Assembly: GCA_002937655.1 (NCBI GenBank)
Contig: PTKH01000012.1
Location: 1 to 41,475 of the forward strand
DNA length: 41,475 nucleotides
Reading direction: 5' to 3'
DNA from: Alphaproteobacteria bacterium MarineAlpha9_Bin3
GTDB lineage: Bacteria; Pseudomonadota; Alphaproteobacteria; TMED109
The notes beneath the pieces were generated by a model. That model ran no database searches. It was not told the DNA's origin and worked only from the letters and a program-made list of their open reading frames with translations. A program made the translations under genes and the position numbers. Below, piece after piece: positions 17,953 to 26,935 of this stretch; position 1 is the stretch's first letter, and the number at the start of each line of letters is the position of its first letter.

Positions 17953-19068
17953 ATGAAGCCACTAGAAGGAATAAAAATTGTAGATTTTTCTACCTTATTA
18001 CCTGGGCCATTAGCAACTTTGATTTTAGCAGAGGCAGGAGCAGAAGTTATCAAGATTGAGCGAATAGGTGGTGAAGACATGAGAAGATCTCCACCGTTTA
18101 TTGACGGAGAAAGCATCCTATTCTCCATACTTAATAGAGGAAAACGTTCTGTAGAAGTAGATATTAAATCTAAAGATGGCTATGCAAATATTTTAAATTT
18201 AATTAAAACTGCTGATGTAGTAGTTGATCAATTCAGGCCAGGTGTAATGAAACGTTTAGGTCTAGATTTTGATAGTTTAATTAAAATTAAGCCTAATATT
18301 ATACATTGTTCAATAACTGGATATGGCCAAACAGGTCCTAAAAAATTAATCGCTGCTCATGATTTAAATTATATGGCTGAATCAGGTTTACTGTCATTAG
18401 CAATTGAAAAAGATGGCTCACCAGCTATGCCCAATACACAAATAGCCGATATTGCTGGAGGCAGCTATCCTGCAGTTATTAATATTCTTTTAGCATTAAG
18501 AGAAGTAGAAAAAACTGGTAATGGAAAGTTTCTAGACATTTCAATGACAGACAACCTTTTTCCTTTTATGTGGATGGCATTAGGTTTAACTGCTAATCAT
18601 TTCTATTCTAGTGGAGGAGATATGCAATTAACTGGGGCCAGTCCTAGATATGGGATATATGAAACATTAGATAAAGGCTACATAGCGTTAGGCGCCCTCG
18701 AAGAAAAATTTTGGTTAAGGTTTTGTGAAGTTATAAGCTTATCTGACAAGCTAGTGAATGATCATAATGACCCTGAGGCAACAAAAAAGGCTATTATTAA
18801 AATAATTAAAAGTAAAAATACTAAAAAATGGAAAGAAATTTTAGCTAATGAAGAAAATATATGCTGTTCTATTGTTCACTCATTAGAAGAGGCTATGCAA
18901 GAATCTCAGATTAAAGAAAGAAAATTATTATCTGCAAAAATGAAAATAGGAAAAGAAGAAATTTTTCCCATGCCAACTCCACTTGCTCCTAATTGGAGGC
19001 CAAAAGAATTAATTAAAAGCTCTCCTAAGTTAGGGGAAGCAAATTCTTTATATATGGAAAAATTATGA
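17953..19068 (+). CDS. CaiB/BaiF CoA-transferase family, alpha-methylacyl-CoA racemase-like
   Basis: A 371-residue class III CoA-transferase fold protein. The start MKPLEGIKIVDFSTLLPGPLA and the block GAEVIKIERIGGEDMRR are family hallmarks. The pair used by methylacyl-CoA racemases is visible: His in AAHDLNYMAESG and Asp in IADIAGGSYPA, with SITGYGQTGP before them. That favours racemisation of branched acyl-CoA over CoA transfer, but sequence alone does not prove it. A ribosome binding site CGGAG precedes the ATG. It is divergent from the sox operon; hisC follows after ~110 bases. Confidence 0.88.
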   Translation: MKPLEGIKIVDFSTLLPGPLATLILAEAGAEVIKIERIGGEDMRRSPPFIDGESILFSILNRGKRSVEVDIKSKDGYANILNLIKTADVVVDQFRPGVMKRLGLDFDSLIKIKPNIIHCSITGYGQTGPKKLIAAHDLNYMAESGLLSLAIEKDGSPAMPNTQIADIAGGSYPAVINILLALREVEKTGNGKFLDISMTDNLFPFMWMALGLTANHFYSSGGDMQLTGASPRYGIYETLDKGYIALGALEEKFWLRFCEVISLSDKLVNDHNDPEATKKAIIKIIKSKNTKKWKEILANEENICCSIVHSLEEAMQESQIKERKLLSAKMKIGKEEIFPMPTPLAPNWRPKELIKSSPKLGEANSLYMEKL

Positions 19069-19168
19069 CTAGTAAAAATAATTCCTATAATATCAAATTC
19101 ATTTACCTTAAATAATTATGATGAATTTATTAATTATAATATAAATAATATATCAATTAAAAAATAAT

Positions 19169-19177
19169 GGAGAAGAG
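19169..19177 (+). promoter_or_regulatory. Ribosome binding site for hisC with ATT start
   Basis: GGAGAAGAG is the only Shine-Dalgarno-like string ahead of the conserved HisC N-terminus. GGAG lies seven bases before ATT 19180. There is a stop at 19165-19167 in the same frame and no ATG, GTG or TTG before 19291. Confidence 0.6.
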
Positions 19178-19179
19178 TT

Positions 19180-20265
19180 ATTACTATTAAGCCAAAAAAT
19201 TCAATTTTAGATATTGCACCATATGTACCAGGAAAGTCTGGGACAGGAAAAAAAAAGTCTATAATTAAATTATCATCTAATGAAACACCTTTGGGCACAT
19301 CTGCTAAAGCACTAGATGCAATAAAAAACTCGCTTGGTATTCCATCACGTTATCCTGATGGAAGCGCGATAGAATTAAGAAAAAATTTAGCCAATTTTAA
19401 TAATATCAACATTAATAATATAATATGTGGAAACGGCTCTGATGAAATACTTTCAATGTTTGCTAATTGTTTTGCAGGACAGAATGATGAAATTATATAC
19501 TCTGAACATGGATTCTTAGTTTATCCTATTGCAACCAAAGCTGCAGGAGCTATTCCTATTATAGCTAAAGAAAAAAATTATAAAGCAAATGTAGAGGAGA
19601 TTATAAAAGTTTGTAGTAGCAAAACAAAAGTTTGTTTTATTGCTAATCCAAATAATCCTACTGGAACTTATTTAACCAGAGATGAACTCATTACTCTTAG
19701 ACAAAAATTACCCATAAATTGTCTTTTGGTTATAGATTCTGCATATGCAGAATATGTAGAAAAAGAAGATTACACAAACGGTTTCGATTTAGTCAATAAA
19801 TTTGAAAATGTTGCATGCACAAGAACATTTTCAAAGATTTATGGATTAGCTGCATTAAGAATAGGATGGGCTTACGCATCTTTAGACGTAATAGATTACT
19901 TAAATAGAATTAGATTACCTTTCAATATTAACACTATTGCGCAAAACGCAGCTATTGCAGCTATTCAGGATCAACTATTTATAAGAAAAGCTATTAAACA
20001 TAATAATATTTGGAAAAATTATATAGAAAAAGAACTTATAGACTTAGGAATAAATATAATTCCAGGAGTTGGAAATTTTGTACTAGCTCAATATAATAAT
20101 ATAGAACAAGCTAATAATTGTTATATTTACCTTGAAGAAAATAACATTTTTGTGAGAAAAGTATCTGAATATGGTCTGGCAGATTGTTTAAGAATCACAG
20201 TAGGTTTAGAAAAAGAAAACATTTATTTGATTAAGATTATAAAAAATTTTATAGAAAATAATTAA
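19180..20265 (+). CDS. hisC: Histidinol-phosphate / aromatic aminotransferase, ATT start
   Basis: A ~361-residue class II PLP aminotransferase that makes histidinol phosphate, or aromatic amino acids in hisC2 types. The PLP lysine is in RTFSKIYGLAALRIGWAYA; other motifs are IICGNGSDEIL, CFIANPNNPTGTY and VIDSAYAEY. The first usual start codon in frame is TTG 19291, but the conserved N-terminal end IKPKNSILDIAPYVPG, including the LSSNETPLG substrate loop, is encoded upstream with no ATG, GTG or TTG. The ATT at 19180 follows GGAG by seven bases, so it is the likely start; an ATG-to-ATT error is the alternative. The 110 bases upstream hold only a 16-codon ORF (19065-19115) starting inside the stop of the racemase gene. 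Confidence 0.85.
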   Translation: MTIKPKNSILDIAPYVPGKSGTGKKKSIIKLSSNETPLGTSAKALDAIKNSLGIPSRYPDGSAIELRKNLANFNNININNIICGNGSDEILSMFANCFAGQNDEIIYSEHGFLVYPIATKAAGAIPIIAKEKNYKANVEEIIKVCSSKTKVCFIANPNNPTGTYLTRDELITLRQKLPINCLLVIDSAYAEYVEKEDYTNGFDLVNKFENVACTRTFSKIYGLAALRIGWAYASLDVIDYLNRIRLPFNINTIAQNAAIAAIQDQLFIRKAIKHNNIWKNYIEKELIDLGINIIPGVGNFVLAQYNNIEQANNCYIYLEENNIFVRKVSEYGLADCLRITVGLEKENIYLIKIIKNFIENN

Positions 20266-20310
20266 TCTATTTGTATACATTTATATGTATAAATAGTTTA
20301 GGAGTATTTT

Positions 20311-21747
20311 ATGTATAACAAAGAAAACTTAGACACTATATTTTTTGAAAATAATGACCTTAGTAAGTCAGATGTAGAAAAAATTGTTTCTGATTCTCTA
20401 TCAGGAGCAGAAGACGGTGAGCTTTACATGCAATCATCAGAGAACGAAAGTTTTGCCTTTGATGATGGAAAATTAAAAATCGCAAACTCTAATAAAGATA
20501 TTGGTTTTGGATTAAGATCGTTGTCTGGTGAGGTTGTTGGGTATGCACATGCTTCCGAAATATCAAAAAAAGCCTTAGAAAGAGCAGGAAAAACAGTTAA
20601 GGAAGTAATTACGAAAGAGAATAAAGAAATTGATGTCTCTCCTCAGAAAACAAATAGAAATTATTACGAAGCTAACAATCCAATACCTAGTTTAGATTTT
20701 GATAAAAAAATAAAGATATTACAAAATATAAATGAGTATGCTAGATCGATTAATAATAAAGTTGAACAAGTTAGTATTAATTTAGCAAGCTCTTGGGAAG
20801 CAATTAGAATTTTAAGATCAGATGGCGAAATGTTAGATGATATTAGACCATTAGTAAGATTAGGTGTAAACATAGCAGTTACAGATAATGGTAAAATGGA
20901 AACTGGTTCTTATGGATCAGGCGGTAGACATAATTACGATATTCTTTTAAGTGAAGAGAATTGGAAATATCATGTGGATGAAGCCTTAAAACAAGCTTTA
21001 ATTATGTTGGAAGCTAAACCGGCTCCTGCTGGAGAAATGACAGTGGTATTAGGTCCTGGATGGCCTGGTATCTTATTGCACGAGGCAATAGGCCATGGAT
21101 TAGAAGGTGATTTCAATAGAAAAAAAACAAGTGTTTTCTCTCATCTTATGGGAGAAAAAGTAGCAACTAATGGTGTAACAGTAGTTGATGATGGAACACT
21201 GCATTCAAAAAGAGGATCGCTTTCTATAGATGATGAGGGTACTCCAACAGAAAAAACTATTTTAATTGATAATGGTAAATTAGTTGGTTATATGCATGAT
21301 AGATTGAATGCAAGATTAATGGGAACTAAGTCTACAGGAAATGGCAGAAGACAATCTTACGCTCATCAGCCGATGCCTAGAATGAGAAATACCATAATGG
21401 TATCAGGAGATAAAGATCCTAAAGAAATTTTAGAAAGTACTAAAAGTGGTATATACGCTAAATCTTTTGCTGGTGGACAAGTTGATATTACTAATGGAAA
21501 ATTTGTATTTTCTGCAAGTGAAGCCTATAAAATTGAAGATGGAAAAATTACTTCTCCTGTTAAAGGAGCTACTCTGATTGGGTCTGGATTTGAGGTTTTG
21601 AAAAAAGTTACAATGATAGGTAATAATATGGAATTAGACCCTGGCATAGGGACTTGTGGTAAAAATGGTCAAGGCGTGCCAGTAGGTGTAGGTCAACCCA
21701 CACTAAAGATTGATGGGCTCACTGTAGGCGGAACTGAAACTAATTAA
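20311..21747 (+). CDS. tldD: Metalloprotease TldD
   Basis: A 478-residue subunit of the TldD/TldE protease, which processes small peptides and antitoxins. The zinc motif HEAIGHGLEGD (HExxxH, around residue 260) shows this is TldD, not TldE. Further family segments: GPGWPGILL before it, HSKRGSLSIDDEGTPTEKT, NGRRQSYAHQPMPRMRN and the C-terminal CGKNGQGVPVGVGQPTLKI. TAGGAG precedes the ATG. TldE (pmbA) is not in the window. It ends ten bases before the stop of gshA, which faces it. Confidence 0.95.
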   Translation: MYNKENLDTIFFENNDLSKSDVEKIVSDSLSGAEDGELYMQSSENESFAFDDGKLKIANSNKDIGFGLRSLSGEVVGYAHASEISKKALERAGKTVKEVITKENKEIDVSPQKTNRNYYEANNPIPSLDFDKKIKILQNINEYARSINNKVEQVSINLASSWEAIRILRSDGEMLDDIRPLVRLGVNIAVTDNGKMETGSYGSGGRHNYDILLSEENWKYHVDEALKQALIMLEAKPAPAGEMTVVLGPGWPGILLHEAIGHGLEGDFNRKKTSVFSHLMGEKVATNGVTVVDDGTLHSKRGSLSIDDEGTPTEKTILIDNGKLVGYMHDRLNARLMGTKSTGNGRRQSYAHQPMPRMRNTIMVSGDKDPKEILESTKSGIYAKSFAGGQVDITNGKFVFSASEAYKIEDGKITSPVKGATLIGSGFEVLKKVTMIGNNMELDPGIGTCGKNGQGVPVGVGQPTLKIDGLTVGGTETN

Positions 21748-21757
21748 TAATACATAT

Positions 21758-23092
21758 TTAATATGAATAACGTTTATAAATTTCCCTGATGCCATTATCT
21801 TCATTATTGTTCCATATGTTCAACATTTCTGTAGCTTGGTTTTTTCCAGAATACGTTATTTCCTCTAATTGATTTAAATAACCTGTTTCATCATTTCCAG
21901 ATGAGTCTAACCTTTTTCTATTTTTAAGACCCATTTTTGAAATTTTTATTAACTCTTTTGCATAATCTTTAATAGAATTATTATTAATAATTAAATCCAT
22001 ACCTTTTATTGGAACTTCAGAATAAGCTTTATGATACATTTCTGGTGTCCAACTATTTGCTAAACTTTCAGATTCGTTTAATGCTTCATCATCATATAAT
22101 AAACCCACCCATAGTGCCGGTAATGCACATAGACTTCCCCAAGGACCTGTATCTGCACCCCTAAATTCAATGAATTTTTTAAGCCTTATTTCAGTAAATA
22201 TAGTACTTAAATGATCTTCCCAATCTAATAAGGTTGGCCTTTCATCTGGAAATTTATCTAGTTTACCATCCATGAATTTCTCAAAAGAATCTCCAGCACA
22301 ATTAATATATTTTCCATTTCTCCTAACAAAATACATCGGAACTTTTAAAGCATAATCAACCCAATCCTCAAAACCTAAGTTATTTTTAAATATAAATTTT
22401 GGAATACCACATCTATCTTTATCAACATCAAACCATATTGCGGCTCTTCTTGATATAAATTTGGAAATTTTCATCTTTTCTATAGGAGAGCTAGAAAATA
22501 ATGCTGTAACAATAGGTTGTAATATAAATGAAGTCTTTAACTTTCTACTCATGTCCTCTTCAGAAGAATAATCTAAATTAACCTGAACAGTGCAGGTATC
22601 TGCCATCATTTCTAAACCTTTAGTTCCTACTTTAGGCATATATTCTCTCATAATTTTATATCTTGGCTTAGGCATCCATAAATTAGATGAAAGCTTTCCC
22701 TCCAACCTAGCTCCTACTCCTAAAAACCCAATGTTTAGATCTTTTCCTACTAATTTTACTTGTCTTAAATGTTCATTAACCTCACTACAAGTTTGATGAA
22801 TATTTTCAAGAGGCGCACCTGATAATTCTAATTGTCCTCCCGGCTCTAAAGTAATAGATTGCTTGTCTTTTTTTAATGCTATTAAGTAACCTTCTTCCCG
22901 AATCTCTTCCCATCCGAAATTAATTAGAGACTCTAATATATTTTTAATACCTGACTTTTCCTCATAAGATACTGGTTCAAGATTTTTCATTTTATAAACA
23001 AATTTTTCATGCTCAGTACCTATTCTGAATAATTCTTTCGGCTTACATCCTTCAACAAACCAGTTAATTAAATCATTTTTTTTAAGATCCAT
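21758..23092 (-). CDS. gshA: Glutamate-cysteine ligase, plant/alphaproteobacterial type
   Basis: A 444-residue enzyme making gamma-glutamylcysteine, the first step of glutathione synthesis. The start region RIGTEHEKFVY, the motif LEPGGQLELSGAPLENIHQTC, RYKIMREYMPKVG, MADTCTVQVNLDY and the block FIEFRGADTGPW are typical of the GCS2/plant-type group found in alphaproteobacteria. It follows rsmE by about 21 bases on the same strand, an order common in that class. AGGA precedes the ATG. Glutathione from this pathway is the cofactor of the glyoxalase at 30228-30767. Confidence 0.95.
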   Translation of the reverse strand: MDLKKNDLINWFVEGCKPKELFRIGTEHEKFVYKMKNLEPVSYEEKSGIKNILESLINFGWEEIREEGYLIALKKDKQSITLEPGGQLELSGAPLENIHQTCSEVNEHLRQVKLVGKDLNIGFLGVGARLEGKLSSNLWMPKPRYKIMREYMPKVGTKGLEMMADTCTVQVNLDYSSEEDMSRKLKTSFILQPIVTALFSSSPIEKMKISKFISRRAAIWFDVDKDRCGIPKFIFKNNLGFEDWVDYALKVPMYFVRRNGKYINCAGDSFEKFMDGKLDKFPDERPTLLDWEDHLSTIFTEIRLKKFIEFRGADTGPWGSLCALPALWVGLLYDDEALNESESLANSWTPEMYHKAYSEVPIKGMDLIINNNSIKDYAKELIKISKMGLKNRKRLDSSGNDETGYLNQLEEITYSGKNQATEMLNIWNNNEDNGIREIYKRYSY

Positions 23093-23113
23093 ATTTATTT
23101 TTCCTAGATAAAT

Positions 23114-23830
23114 TTATTGAAATAGGGCAAGAGCAATTAAAGCAGCCGTTTCTGCTCTATATATTCTTGGACCTAAGCTACATTCTATTAAATTTTCAAT
23201 ATTAGTTTGTACATAATCTCTTTCTATATCGTCAAACCCCCCTTCAGGGCCAATCACTATAACAACATCAGAAGCATTTAGATTATTATTAAATTCTTTA
23301 ATTATTGGAGACATTCTTAATTCATCACAAAATATAATAGTTTTGTTAAGCTTTTCACATATTTCTAATTGTTCCTCATATTTTCTTAAAGGCTGTATTT
23401 CAGGTATACTTAATCTTCCTGTTTGCTCCGCAGCACCTATCGCATAATTTCTATATCTATCAATATTAACATTTCTAACAGAGGTTCTTTTCATTAAGGT
23501 AGGGTAAATACTTTCTACCCCACACTCCGTGGCCTTTTCTATTAGCCAATCAGATCTAGCTTGTTTTAATGGCGAAAATATTAATGATGGACCAGCTTCT
23601 TTTTTTGCATTTCTTATTTTTTTTATACATTCAACACTAACTATAGACTTATTTACATCAATTTTTGCAGACCATTCTCCTGATATATTGTTAAAAATAA
23701 TTATATCATCACTAGTTTTCATTCTTAATACATTGACTAATTTATGAGATTGCTTAGAAGACAATTTTATAATTGAATTCTCATCTAAAGAAGATTCACT
23801 ATAAACCCGAGTTTTAAATTGATAGTCCAA
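23114..23830 (-). CDS. rsmE: 16S rRNA (uracil-1498-N3) methyltransferase
   Basis: A 238-residue SPOUT-class RNA methyltransferase. The N-terminal PUA-like half contains KQSHKLVNVLRMKTSDDIIIF; the knot half has KQARSDWLIEKATECGVESIYP, RAAEQ-like AIGAAEQTGRLSIPEI, VIGPEGGFDDIE and SLGPRIYRAETAALIAL. Length is normal. The start is TTG, with TAGGA seven bases ahead; no ATG is near. It precedes gshA and is divergent from ubiA across 113 bases, the usual alphaproteobacterial context. Confidence 0.95.
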   Translation of the reverse strand: MDYQFKTRVYSESSLDENSIIKLSSKQSHKLVNVLRMKTSDDIIIFNNISGEWSAKIDVNKSIVSVECIKKIRNAKKEAGPSLIFSPLKQARSDWLIEKATECGVESIYPTLMKRTSVRNVNIDRYRNYAIGAAEQTGRLSIPEIQPLRKYEEQLEICEKLNKTIIFCDELRMSPIIKEFNNNLNASDVVIVIGPEGGFDDIERDYVQTNIENLIECSLGPRIYRAETAALIALALFQ

Positions 23831-23943
23831 TTTTATATCCTATTCTAAATCTTCTATTAGTTTAATTTATATGATAAACATTTAGTAAATTAAAAATATA
23901 GTTTAGTAAAATTTATTCTTTATTCCAAATAATATTAGACACA

Positions 23944-24810
23944 ATGACACAAAAAATTAAAAACTTTATCATTTTAGGAAGATTTCATAGTCCCACAGGT
24001 GCATTATTATTAGCATGGCCATGTTTATGGGGCATTAGCATGGCAAAACCTGAATTTTTAATCTTACTTAAGTATACAACTATTTTATTCTTTGGTTCAT
24101 TTATATTAAGGGCAGCAGGCTGTGCATGGAATGACATTCTAGATAGAAAGATTGATAAACAGACTATTAGAACAAAAAATAGACCTATAGCTTCAGGCAA
24201 GCTTTCAGTTTTAGATGGAATATTTTTCATACTTTTAACTTCTATATTGGGATTATATATTTTGTATAATCTACCAGTTACTGCAATCGTAATTTCTATA
24301 GTAAGTATCCCATTAATTATTATTTATCCATTAACAAAAAGAATTACCTTTTTTCCACAAATATGGCTAGGAATTACATTCAACATTGGTATTTTAATTG
24401 GTTACAGCTGTATAACAAATAGTTATCCAAATTTTATAGTATTTATCATGTACTTTGGTGCTATTTTTTGGACAATTGGATATGATACAATTTATGCCAT
24501 GCAAGATTATAATGATGATAAACTTACTGGTGTTAAATCTACCGTTACAAAAATGAAAGATAAATCAGGTTTATTTGCATCTTGTGCATACTTTTTAAGT
24601 AGCGTGCTTTTTGCGATTGCACTAATATTTAATGATTTCAATCTAATTATTATAATATTTATTTTTGGACTAGGCTTATGGCAATCATACTTTGCGCTTA
24701 ATACAAAAATTACAGAAATACATAAATTTAATCAAGGTTTTAACAACTCTAACTTATGTGGTTTTTTAATTTGGTTAGGCATGATTATAAATATTTATTT
24801 TATGAATTAA
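23944..24810 (+). CDS. ubiA: 4-hydroxybenzoate polyprenyltransferase
   Basis: A 288-residue membrane enzyme joining a polyprenyl chain to 4-hydroxybenzoate in ubiquinone synthesis. Both Asp-rich metal motifs are seen: NDILDRKIDKQTIRTKNRP near residue 65 and YDTIYAMQDYNDD near residue 185; about eight hydrophobic segments surround them. No Shine-Dalgarno is present; instead TAATAT (23930-23935) ends eight bases before the ATG, so the mRNA may be leaderless. Two bases separate its stop from the start of the glycosyltransferase gene. Confidence 0.94.
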   Translation: MTQKIKNFIILGRFHSPTGALLLAWPCLWGISMAKPEFLILLKYTTILFFGSFILRAAGCAWNDILDRKIDKQTIRTKNRPIASGKLSVLDGIFFILLTSILGLYILYNLPVTAIVISIVSIPLIIIYPLTKRITFFPQIWLGITFNIGILIGYSCITNSYPNFIVFIMYFGAIFWTIGYDTIYAMQDYNDDKLTGVKSTVTKMKDKSGLFASCAYFLSSVLFAIALIFNDFNLIIIIFIFGLGLWQSYFALNTKITEIHKFNQGFNNSNLCGFLIWLGMIINIYFMN

Positions 24811-24812
24811 AT

Positions 24813-25520
24813 ATGAAAGACCTAACTTTAAAAAATATTACTATAGTGATACCTACTTATAATTCAGAAAAAACAATTAATAATACTTTAGATTCTATTT
24901 ATAAGAATTTTGAAAATATTATAATAGTAGATGCAAGCCCGTATAATATAAAATCAAAAATATCTAAAAAATATAAAATAATTTTTTTTAGATCAAGTAA
25001 AGGAAGAGGAACACAATTGTTACTAGGGGCTAATAAAGTTTCTACTAATTGGATATTTTTTCTTCACTCAGATACAATTTTAAATAAACAAAATATCATA
25101 AATATAAAAGAATTTGTTTCTAATGACTTAAATTATTTTAAAGCTGCTGCTTTTAAAATCAAATTTAATAAAAATAATATTTTCTCAAATGCACTTACGG
25201 TAATTGCAAATTTCAGATCAAAATATTTTAAATTACCCTACGGTGATCAAGGCTTATTAATTTCAAGAAAATTTTACAAAAAAATTGGAGGTTATAAAAA
25301 TATCCCTATAATGGAAGATATAGATATTATTAATAAAATCGGTTTTAAAAATATACAAATACTTAATAGTCATATTATAACAGACTCAATTCGTTATGAA
25401 ACACAAGGATGGCTAATTAGGCCTATTATAAATCTATATTGTTTAATCTTATATTTTTTTAACTATGATATTAATAAGATAAATAAAATATATTTAAGAA
25501 ATAAAAATGGAAAAAGTTAA
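24813..25520 (+). CDS. Family 2 glycosyltransferase, rSAM/selenodomain-associated transferase 2 type
   Basis: A 235-residue GT-A fold transferase, starting at the ATG two bases after the ubiA stop (a longer reading frame reaches back into ubiA but lacks support). The nucleotide-binding start ITIVIPTYNSEKTINNTLDSI, the SSKGRGTQLLLGA motif and FFLHSDTIL (DxD-like) fit the TIGR04283 group, and GDQGLLISRKFYKKIGGY matches its acceptor region. The next gene, which overlaps it by 14 bases, is the usual partner (TIGR04282). These pairs are often near radical SAM enzymes, but none is in the window. Actual sugar donor and acceptor are unknown. Confidence 0.85.
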   Translation: MKDLTLKNITIVIPTYNSEKTINNTLDSIYKNFENIIIVDASPYNIKSKISKKYKIIFFRSSKGRGTQLLLGANKVSTNWIFFLHSDTILNKQNIINIKEFVSNDLNYFKAAAFKIKFNKNNIFSNALTVIANFRSKYFKLPYGDQGLLISRKFYKKIGGYKNIPIMEDIDIINKIGFKNIQILNSHIITDSIRYETQGWLIRPIINLYCLILYFFNYDINKINKIYLRNKNGKS

Positions 25521-26067
25521 TCTAATTATTTTTGCAAGGCGGCCAGAAATATCTATTGGAAAAAGTCGTTTAAAAAATAGAATAGGAAAAGCATTAGGAG
25601 CTAACTTTTATTATCGTAACTTGTTAATAACAATATTAAAATTTCATAATGATGAAAGAATTAATTTAAAATTATGTGTGACGCCTGATTCCGCATTAAA
25701 GAATTGGTCCAATTCAATTTTTCCTAAAATAGAAAGAATTCGCCAAGGTCCTGGCGATATTGGGGAAAAAATGTGGAGAATTCTATCTAAAAATACTAAT
25801 AAAACAATTATTATTGGTAGTGATATTCCCAATATTACTAGTAAGATTATTTTAAATGCATGGAAAAAGCTTTATTTATCAAATATAGTATTAGGCCCTG
25901 CTAAAGATGGGGGTTTTTGGCTAATAGGAATATCTAATAGTAAAAAATTTAAAGGTTTATTTAATGATGTATTATGGTCAAATAAAAATACTTTAGGTCA
26001 GTTAATAAAAAATATTCATCCATCAGAAAAAATTTCATATGTTGATACTTTGGAGGACATTGACTAA
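25507..26067 (+). CDS. DUF2064 / rSAM-associated transferase 1 type protein
   Basis: A 186-residue nucleotidyl/glycosyl-transferase-like protein (TIGR04282). Motifs: NLIIFARRPEISIGKSRLKNRIG at the start, QGPGDIGEKMWR, TIIIGSDIPNI and LGPAKDGGFWLIGI. Members are usually found with the preceding type of glycosyltransferase, as here with a 14-base overlap. The pair is known from clusters with radical SAM proteins, including arsenosugar synthesis loci, but no such neighbour is present, so the product cannot be named. A hairpin terminator follows after 24 bases. Confidence 0.85.
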   Translation: MEKVNLIIFARRPEISIGKSRLKNRIGKALGANFYYRNLLITILKFHNDERINLKLCVTPDSALKNWSNSIFPKIERIRQGPGDIGEKMWRILSKNTNKTIIIGSDIPNITSKIILNAWKKLYLSNIVLGPAKDGGFWLIGISNSKKFKGLFNDVLWSNKNTLGQLIKNIHPSEKISYVDTLEDID

Positions 26068-26091
26068 TTTTTTATTTAAGGAATCACTATG

Positions 26092-26129
26092 AGGCTCTTA
26101 AAATTAACAAAGAGCCTAATAATGTTTTT
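26092..26129 (+). terminator. Rho-independent terminator
   Basis: Arms AGGCTCTT (26092-26099) and AAGAGCCT (26110-26117) pair over 8 bp with a 10-base loop, then TTTTT at 26125-26129. It ends the ubiA - transferase operon. The T run is a few bases away from the stem, so termination may be partial. Confidence 0.7.
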
Positions 26130-26136
26130 AATTAAA

Positions 26137-26643
26137 CTATTTTAATAAATGCTTTACAGAGTCTATAGCATATTGAGCGCATTCTTCGTCTTGATCTGAA
26201 CTAGCTCCGCTTATGCCAATAGCTCCTATTAAATAACCTGATTCTGTTCTTATGGGCAATCCGCCCGCAAATGGTACTAAAAAATCTACTGTTGCTACTC
26301 CAGGCCTTGGACCTAAAAGACCGTTCTCACCATATGCTAACTCTCCTACTTTTCGTGTGGAACGAGGTATCATAGCAGATGAGGTAGCTTTTCTGATAGC
26401 AATATCTATACTTCCTAAAAAAGCATTATCTTGCCTCCTAAATAAAATCAAATCTGCTCCCGAATCAACTATCGCTATATTAATAGGATTCCAATTCTTT
26501 TCTGCTCGCTTATCTTCACAACTATCTGCCATTTTTTTAGCTATTTCTAAACTAATTACAGGCTTTAATTCTAATGCAGAAGCACTATTGATTATATAAA
26601 ACAATGTAAAAAACATAGTAAAAGTAATTTTAAAAAAATTCAT
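26137..26643 (-). CDS. Secreted GlcG/HbpS family haem-binding-like protein
   Basis: A 168-residue protein with a signal peptide (residues 1-23, ending ASA). The mature part has the DUF336/GlcG pattern: SLEIAKKMADSCEDKRAEKNW, NIAIVDSGADLILFRRQDNAFLGSIDIAIRKA, and VPFAGGLPIRTESGYLIGAIGISGASSDQDEECA. The superfamily includes HbpS, which binds haem, and GlcG of unknown function; a haem role is only a possibility. GGGAGAG gives the start. It is alone on the minus strand, facing the terminator above, with a 128-base AT-rich region upstream without clear sites. Confidence 0.85.
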   Translation of the reverse strand: MNFFKITFTMFFTLFYIINSASALELKPVISLEIAKKMADSCEDKRAEKNWNPINIAIVDSGADLILFRRQDNAFLGSIDIAIRKATSSAMIPRSTRKVGELAYGENGLLGPRPGVATVDFLVPFAGGLPIRTESGYLIGAIGISGASSDQDEECAQYAIDSVKHLLK

Positions 26644-26771
26644 ATCTCTCTCCCAAAAAAATTAAATATTAAAAATCATAATGAATATATTAATTTTGAT
26701 TAACTAAAAATAGTTTAAATTATAAAATTATTAATATAATTTAAAATATAATAAATGAGAGAATGTATGAA

Positions 26772-26933
26772 ATGATAAGACTAATTATAATATTATTTGT
26801 AGTTTTTGTAATAATTTATGCTCTACTTAAATTTTCGCCAAAGTTTAAGTTGTTAATAAAAAAAATAATTAAAAGTCCATTTATATTTATAATTATTAAA
26901 AACTTAATTAGATTAATACTAAAAAAATTTTAA
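26772..26933 (+). CDS. Small basic membrane protein, 53 residues
   Basis: Starts MIRLIIILFVVFVIIYALLK, one hydrophobic segment (residues 3-19), followed by a lysine-rich linker (FSPKFKLLIKKIIKSP) and a second hydrophobic stretch FIFIIIKNLI ending in basic residues. The product is not recognised. It fits neatly in the gap, ending two bases before the stop of the facing acyl-CoA dehydrogenase gene. Only GAGAGAATG-type purines precede the ATG, so the start is weakly supported. In so A+T-rich a region a chance ORF encoding hydrophobic residues is possible. Confidence 0.5.
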   Translation: MIRLIIILFVVFVIIYALLKFSPKFKLLIKKIIKSPFIFIIIKNLIRLILKKF

Positions 26934-26935
26934 TA

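Noticed and set aside
19065-19115. 16-codon ORF overlapping the racemase stop
   Set aside because: No ribosome binding site beyond the overlap and no conserved features; treated as chance.
24756-24812. Longer start of the glycosyltransferase inside ubiA
   Set aside because: The added residues do not belong to the family, and the ATG at 24813 matches the usual N-terminus.
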